A stretch of DNA of 64,000 nucleotides from Myoxocephalus aenaeus (taxonomy: Eukaryota; Chordata; Actinopteri; Perciformes; Cottidae): contig JBAMJR010000151.1 of NCBI GenBank assembly GCA_038501785.1, forward strand, positions 3,582,501 through 3,646,500, written 5' to 3'. Positions within the stretch are counted from its first letter, which is position 1, and every line of letters begins with the position of its first letter. Positions 57,001-64,000 of the stretch are shown here, one piece after another. The position numbers and the translations under genes were made by a program. The notes beneath the pieces are model-generated. The model did no database searches. It was not told the origin of the DNA and worked only from the letters and a program-made list of their open reading frames with translations.

Positions 57001-58326
57001 AACCAAAATTTTCCATTTCAGAAAAAAACTGTTTGTTTTTCCCCCACCTCATCTATTTCCATCTTCCTTGTGAAAAGCATGCAGCCTGAGCTCGCCTCAA
57101 ATTATGTACATGAATAATAAAATACCTTCTAATTAAAAACTGTTGTTAAATATGCAAAAATCTAATGATAATGAGATTGTGCAATACCTTGGAGTAAAGC
57201 ATATTATAAATTACTTAGAAGTGCAAGTCGGCTTGACCCAAACATTGCATTTTGAAGGCTACTTGCAATATTATGTCTGGGGCATATGGAGCGGGTGTTC
57301 AGTAAACCGTGTTTAGGTCTCGTCTCAAAATGGTTTGTGTACATACATGCGCACATATGTCTGTGCATGTGTGTGTCTGGTAGTATGTTTGTGTATACGT
57401 TAGCATATGAGTCTGGGTATTATGGGGGGTTAAATATATGTATGTATGCAAATGCATATAGTGTCTGCCTCACTGATTCTTCAGGGGGAAATGTCGCCAG
57501 TAAAGCGACCTGTGATGGTTAAGGAAGGTGTGTTATTTTATATATATATCTTGGTTTGGATGGCAAAAATTTTTTAATTATCAGAAAGTTATATATTTCT
57601 GTCTAAAACACTATTAAAGAATTAAAAAAAAAGCCCATTCTTCTATGGCAAGCTGCCATAACCACAGGGTGAGAAAACAGCAGTGCAGATGAAACAAACA
57701 CGCTTTGAATCATGACGATAATATATTTTGTTTATATACTTCTATTATAACTAATACTTCTAGTAGTAATAAAACAACTGCAGATGATATCTTGCATTGT
57801 CAAAGTGGCTGGAGGTTATTTTACATGTATTTTATTTTTTATTTTTTTATTTGATGTGGCAGCTAAGCAAATCAATCATCACACCACAAAATACACCTCA
57901 GTCTTATTCCCTCCGCTTGCTTTAGGTTTGCTTCACATCATCAATCATAGCAGTTGTTACTGTTGTCCTCTGATTGAGTTGTCTTCACAGCTATAAATGA
58001 CAAAACCTTTATGTTTGCAACTGCAGTAAATAAAAATAGAATTCCTCAACAAACATGTACATGATGTTTTGAAGAGGGAGGCGGCAAATCAAAAAATGAG
58101 CACTGTCAGGTTGCAACAAACATGTGTGGATCCATAAAAAAGCAATGATGGGAGAAAAAGTGCAAATTTTATGTTCGCTTATTGTTATTCTACATGTCCA
58201 ATTTGGTTTTCCTGTGAAGTAACTAATATTTTTTCTTTGTCGAGAATACTTACACAGGTTTAGTGAATAAAGTAAAGAGACATTTTATTTAAGGTAGTTA
58301 GACAACAGGGGATTAGGCAGATATGT

Positions 58327-58439
58327 GCACACACACACACACACACACACACACAACACACAACACACAACACACAACACACAACACACAACACACTACA
58401 CACACAACACACAACACACAACACACAACACACAACACA

Positions 58440-58491
<52 letters not shown>
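58327..58491. repeat. Compound AC / ACACAAC higher-order repeat, 165 bp
   Basis: A pure AC run, then heptamers of the type ACACAAC in two blocks, each ending in ACTACAC, then another pure AC run. The two T interruptions sit at 58397 and 58441, 44 bp apart, so the heptamer block itself is duplicated. Frames through it are artefacts. Confidence 0.97.
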
Positions 58492-58493
<2 letters not shown>

Positions 58494-59607
58494 CGGAGGC
58501 ATACATTTATTGTATTAAGATTTATTATTGAATCATATTTATGGAGATGAGAGTTGCAAGTCAATTGGAGGCAATCATATTCCTTAGCTTTATAATTTCA
58601 CTTGACACATGCAGAATAGAGCCTGTATTTAATATTCGGCAAAATAAGACTTCACTCTGATTGAAAGGTTTGCACTGCACATTGTCAAACATGATTGCTC
58701 CATTCTGGGCCAGCCAGCACCGGGAACAATGTGCATATTTCACTCCCAGTCAATAGGCTTCTGCCATGTTTATTAACGTTTTAACAGGACTCTGTGCTTC
58801 ACAGGTTCATCAGCTATTCAAAGCTTCTGAACAAATCCCACCACCACCACTCTCCCCCACCCCTCCCCCTGACCTTCCTGGCATCCGGAGCACGTTGCAC
58901 GTTTAAGATGACTTTCAACTGAGTCTTTATTGCCAAATAAATAGCAGCATGTGACGCTATCCATCGCACATTATAATCCTGATTGTTTTTATGTTCAAAC
59001 CATGAACAAATACTTGATTATGAGCAAAGGGAATAAATCAGGCGCTATTATATGAGAAGGCAGAGCTAGTGAAACAGTCATTTAGATTAACGAAGCAAGC
59101 GCCTTATACACGCACACTCAGACAAACACACTTTAAGGAGGGAAGGCCACCAATAATAGTTACGACCAGAAGAGCTATGATTCCATCGATGTAAAGGTAT
59201 AAGTTCTTCAATAAAAAAAGTACATCAGAGAACAGTGGTAAAACTTATCCCTTGAATGCAGACAAGACAGCCGAGACTAAAATCTCTTTCTATATATGTA
59301 AAATGTTTATGCCACGTATAACCTCCTCATTTTCATCGGGGGAATCATTGCGGCTTTCTTTAGTTATTCATTATTGTCCTCTCACAGTTGTTCAAGTGTC
59401 TTGGTTTGACTTATCAAACGAGGTAAACACACCATTGATGTACAAACTTGACACAACAATGTGGTGACGTCAAACAGGCTCATCCAGAGTCAACCGTGAG
59501 ACTAGAGGCCCCTTTGATGTCAGAAATGCAAGGCAGTGTGGAAAACAACAGCCTTTTGGTGAGGCAGGATGAAATGCTTGCATGTGCATGTACTGTATAT
59601 GTACAGA

Positions 59608-59611
<4 letters not shown>
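58492..59611. other. Non-coding unique DNA
   Basis: No gene recognised. The stretch 58890-59120 is repeat-free and AT-rich with CCATCGCACATTATAATCC near 58962, and may be regulatory, but nothing firm can be said. Confidence 0.45.

Positions 59612-59693
<82 letters not shown>
59612..59693. repeat. (TG)n microsatellite, 82 bp, with GA-rich tail
   Basis: Perfect TG run followed by GAGAGAGC and AAGAGAAAGAAAGAG sequence to about 59722. Confidence 0.98.
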
Positions 59694-59699
<6 letters not shown>

Positions 59700-59829
59700 C
59701 AAGACAAAGAGAAAGAAAGAGGGGAATCTGTGTCCCTCTGACTGAGAGAGTGTGAGTGAAATTGGATGTGTGTATGCACGCATGAAACTCATTTTACCCA
59801 GCTCTCAACTTACATCCTTCATCCAGCGG

Positions 59830-60370
59830 ATGAAGTGAGTGAGAAAGTGGCAGTTCTTTGGCAAATAAAATCGGGTTCATGCAAAGCCAGTATTAATTTG
59901 GCTTTTCCTTTGGAATGAAATGTTTTTGTTTTGGGAGGAAATTGCCCTGAGCAGTAATGAATTTCCCCCCTCTGCGCTGTGTGGCACCATAATTTAGTAG
60001 AGCGATAGATCACATGGGCCGACGATTTGAGTGTGCATATATTTTAATAGAAAGCTGATAAATATTAAATGTTCAACATTTAAAAGAGGCTCATTTTCGA
60101 GTTTTTTGTGGAGCGAGAGCAACATTTTTCATAATAGCTGCTGGCAACACAAGATGGGGGAAAAAAAACCACAACAAGCATTATTGAGGCCAATATCTAT
60201 CCACATTTATTTATCCAAATGAGTCTGTTAGCAAAAGAGATATCAGAGAGGCGGTGAATAGTTAGTTTTGCAAAGCTCACAGCTCTCTGGCATATGACAA
60301 TACCCGCTGCTGCATTTCAAAGCATCGATCACCCGTCATCACAAACCCGTGGTGATTTTGCCTTCTTCCT
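59830..60370. promoter_or_regulatory. Candidate conserved non-coding element
   Basis: About 540 bp free of simple repeats, with CCAGTATTAATTTGGC near 59887, GAGCAGTAATGAATTTCC near 59950 and ATATTAAATGTTCAACATTT near 60062, the last a near-palindrome (AAATGTTCAACATTT). One of the best enhancer-like candidates here, still unproven. Confidence 0.3.
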
Positions 60371-62199
60371 TTTGTGTTGATATGTTTACACGGCCACTCT
60401 CTTGTTGTCGTTGTGATCAGTTCTTGCTTTGGTATGAAGTTACAGTCAAAATATGCCAGTGTGTGTCTGCTAAAACAGCTCTCAGTTGTCTGTGAGGGAA
60501 AAATGTCCCTTCAAAACATGTCATACTCTTTTTTTGTTCTTTGGAAATTAGTTTTAGACCTCAGGATGTATTCAGAATGCTTTGGTGTGTTGGCATATTC
60601 CTTTTTGTGTCATTTTTGTGGTTAAACACATTTACAAATCAATGCAGTTACTTTCTGGATAAACAGCTGGAGTGTCAAAAACAAAGTAATCAAAGCAGCT
60701 GCGGTAGCTTTTGTGTTTCTGTTATTTGTAGTAATCTTACATATAATTTTTTCGAGAATGCTGCTCTACATAGTCTACACTGTTGAAACAGAGAATGCCC
60801 AATTTAAGATTTAAGCCTTTTCACACCGGTGGCGTTTTCTTTAATTACATGCAATCAATTTGTACGTTAATGTAGTTTTTTAATCTATGTTTTTTGTCAT
60901 GAGTATTTATTACGTGGCAACCAAGCAATTACATTTTTTTCAGGAAAAAGATCACATTTCTGAGCACTGCGAATAAAGGCATTAACCAATTGTGTTAAAA
61001 ATGTTCACTACAACAAGGAAGCGCCGTACCAAGCCATCAAACTGTATTACTACTCTAACAATCACACTGTGTCACAGTTGATAACTAAAATGCAATACAA
61101 CTCAATAAAATAGCTTACAGTAGCTTAGGCTATACAACTATTTACGTCAGACAGCCTGCCAGACGCTGCTCTGGGGCAAAAGGATACCGGCAGTTGGTCC
61201 TCTGCCTGCCCAAATCTACTGAAAACATTTCTTAAAAAGGTCTCGCAACTATACAACATTGTCTTCACTGCTGGTATGATTAGTTCTGATGTGAAATATT
61301 CACAGGCAAGTATTTTGCATTTTCATGTTGTTTATGATTTATCATATGAATTCCTTTCCAAAACTGTCCTTGTATTTTTTAAATTTTTTTATTTGGCCAA
61401 ATGATTTGCATTCATCATTCTGCTGTATAGAATCATATTGCAATACAATGCAGTGTAATGGCAATACAGTGTAAAGCTTTTACTTACAATTATTGACGAC
61501 AACACCCTCTCTTGCTTCCTCCATATAGCTGCAGGGGTTTAACTCGGCCTTCATGCAGAACACAAGCAGTTGTGGATGACAGATGTTAACAATTTACTTT
61601 TCAATCTGACTGCTTTAGTGGCATTATGCCATAATTACATGAAAGTTTAGTTTGGTACACATTGAACAACAACTAAGTGCTAAAATTAAACAAGACATTC
61701 TTTATATTCAATACTATGCTGGTCCCACCTGTCTATATAAACAGCATATTATTGAATCTGATGTGGCAATTGAGCTATTAAATACAGGTTCACGAAAATC
61801 AGCTCAGCAGCACCATCATCACTAGTTACACAAGTTTTTTTTCAATACTACGTAGCAGAGAAACATCATTTAGAAAAGGTCAACAAAAACAAGTTGACCC
61901 ACTCTTGCCCTCTCGGTCATTGTGCTGGTCATGTGTGCTGTCAGAAGACAAGGAGTGAACATTATTGCTAATATTTGCACCTTCTGTGCTTATTACCACC
62001 CCGTGGTAAATGTTAGAGTTAGAGTCACTCATCTGTAATCCATCAGCACACTGTATAGTATCAAGACTGATCAATGACTAATCATACTTTATATTTCCTT
62101 ACTCAAGTGGTGCCTCGCTCATCTCGAGCATTGAGGGTCATGATGAGTACATTCTGATAAAGCATGTGTCAAGTATTACCATCTCTTTTTCACCCTGAT

Positions 62200-62600
62200 C
62201 CCATCTCCACCTCTTCATTCTCCATTTATAGCAGCAATGGCCCTCGGCCACACAAACCACTTTCGATTATGTCGCTCTAAATGGGGCCTAATTCCAGATT
62301 ACACAAACCTTTGGGTGAGATGATATTTCCTTTGTCTGGTCCAAGAATAGAGGCCCATGAGCTTTTGGAAGCATCATTTTGCCTGGCTAAATTACCATGA
62401 CAAGGGGATGAGCAAACGGACAGTGACTTGGCTTATCTGAGAAAGAGTTGCACTTTAAAAGAGCTTTAATGGAACCAATTATTAGGGAGATCTCTTCGCT
62501 GTCTGCTCCTGGTGAATTGTTCTCGTTATAAACTTCCTTCCTTCCCTTGACAGAGTTGTTCACATCCCCATCTCCAGCCCGCCTCACTCTTCATCTCTCT
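62200..62600. promoter_or_regulatory. Candidate conserved non-coding element
   Basis: Repeat-free block with GGGGCCTAATTCCAGATTAC near 62284, GGCTAAATTACCATG near 62386 and ACCAATTATTAGGGAG near 62475. No coding signature. Regulatory role inferred. Confidence 0.28.
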
Positions 62601-62717
62601 CTCTCTTGTGTAGTGATGAGAAGGTCAATTGACTACTCGTCACAGCTCTTGAACCATTTTCATATTTCTTAATTAGGCCAGGCTGGATGTGAAAATGAAG
62701 CTGATAGGTTGGTTCTT

Positions 62718-63548
<831 letters not shown>

Positions 63549-63752
63549 TGACATCTATTGCTTCTGTCCATCCGGGGAGAGGGATCCTCCTCTGTTTCTT
63601 TCCTGAAGGTTTCTTCCTTTTTTTCCTGTGAAAGTTTTTTTTTTGAGGTCCTGGGACAGGGATGTCGTATGTGTACAGAATGTAAAGCCCTCCGAGGCAA
63701 ATTTGTATTTTGTGATTTTGGGCTACACAAAATAAACTGAATTGAACTGAAT
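63549..63752 (+). mobile_element. Truncated LINE 3' tail, probably L2-like, teleost type
   Basis: I recognise this as a very common fish interspersed repeat: GACATCTATTGC, a GGGGAGAGGGATCCTCCTCT stretch near 63573, the T-rich middle, GATGTCGTATG at 63661, TGTAAAGCCCTCCGAGGCAA at 63681, TTTTGGGCTACACAAAATAA near 63716 and a TGAATTGAACTGAAT tail. The short-unit tail rather than long poly-A is typical of CR1/L2-type elements. No reverse transcriptase sequence is present, so it is a 5'-truncated copy. Repeat identity is fairly secure; the LINE class is from memory and less certain. Confidence 0.7.
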
Positions 63753-64000
63753 ATAATTAAATTAAGTGGCTAGTGTGAGACAATGCATTGGGTTTGTGAC
63801 AGAAAGCGCTAATTGATGTTGTCTACGTGGTGTAGGAGAGACACTGTTGTGGACATAGTTAAGGCAGAAGATGGACAAATACTGCCGGGTATTACACAGT
63901 CACCTCTCTGACGTCAGAATGACGCCACTGTGTCACCTCTGTCCAGCTTGAGAGTTTTGACTTGTTTATGCACTAAATATGCATATTATCCTTCGCTGTA
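63753..64000. other. Non-coding sequence after the LINE tail
   Basis: Nothing recognised. CTGACGTCAGAATGACGCC near 63908 contains a perfect palindromic CRE-type TGACGTCA core, a possible CREB/ATF site, but no transcription start can be placed. Confidence 0.4.

Larger units (their letters stand above)
55206..58326. other. Non-coding unique DNA with enhancer-like blocks
   Basis: No gene recognised. Blocks at 55206-55540 and 56560-57000 are listed separately. Interrupted TG-rich sequence lies near 57340-57460, and short TATA repeats near 57538-57550. Confidence 0.5.

Overview
The window looks like non-coding DNA from a ray-finned (teleost) fish nuclear genome. Evidence: about fifteen long, pure (AC)n/(GT)n microsatellites, several near or above 100 bp; CpG-poor background with one CpG-dense island that is a transposon; a fish-type LINE 3' tail; and no tightly packed open reading frames. 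Species and chromosome cannot be read from the sequence. Nearly all open frames are under 130 codons, many do not start with ATG, many are translated dinucleotide repeats, and none contains a domain I recognise. I therefore annotate no confident protein-coding gene, tRNA or rRNA. The window is most simply part of a gene desert or a very large intron.

Layout. 1-28 kb: unique DNA broken by microsatellites, with several blocks that look like conserved non-coding elements (free of simple repeats, rich in TAATTA-type homeodomain cores); a purine-rich stretch lies at 12.66-13.30 kb. 28.02-29.31 kb: the clearest structure in the window, an apparent solo LTR of about 450 bp with TG...CA ends, a 4-bp GGAT target duplication, CCAAT, TATA-like and ATTAAA signals in order, split by a CpG-rich 835-bp inverted-repeat DNA transposon (non-autonomous, TA target duplication). 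29.3-46.2 kb: more unique DNA, enhancer-like blocks, two GA arrays, one weak exon candidate on the minus strand and one short secreted-peptide-like ORF. 46.18-46.46 kb: a possible small piggyBac-type element bounded by TTAA. 46.5-63.5 kb: unique DNA, a 39-bp tandem duplication, a C/CT/C mirror-repeat tract, further microsatellites and enhancer-like blocks. 63.55-63.75 kb: a truncated LINE (probably L2-like) 3' tail on the plus strand.

How the parts work together: no gene set is present, so no pathway can be proposed. If the enhancer-like blocks are truly conserved, they would form a long-range regulatory domain for a gene outside the window. Conservation cannot be judged from a single sequence, so those calls carry low confidence. 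I found no novel biological system; the best leads are the nested LTR/DNA-transposon structure, the possible piggyBac remnant and the candidate exon at 38.6-38.75 kb.
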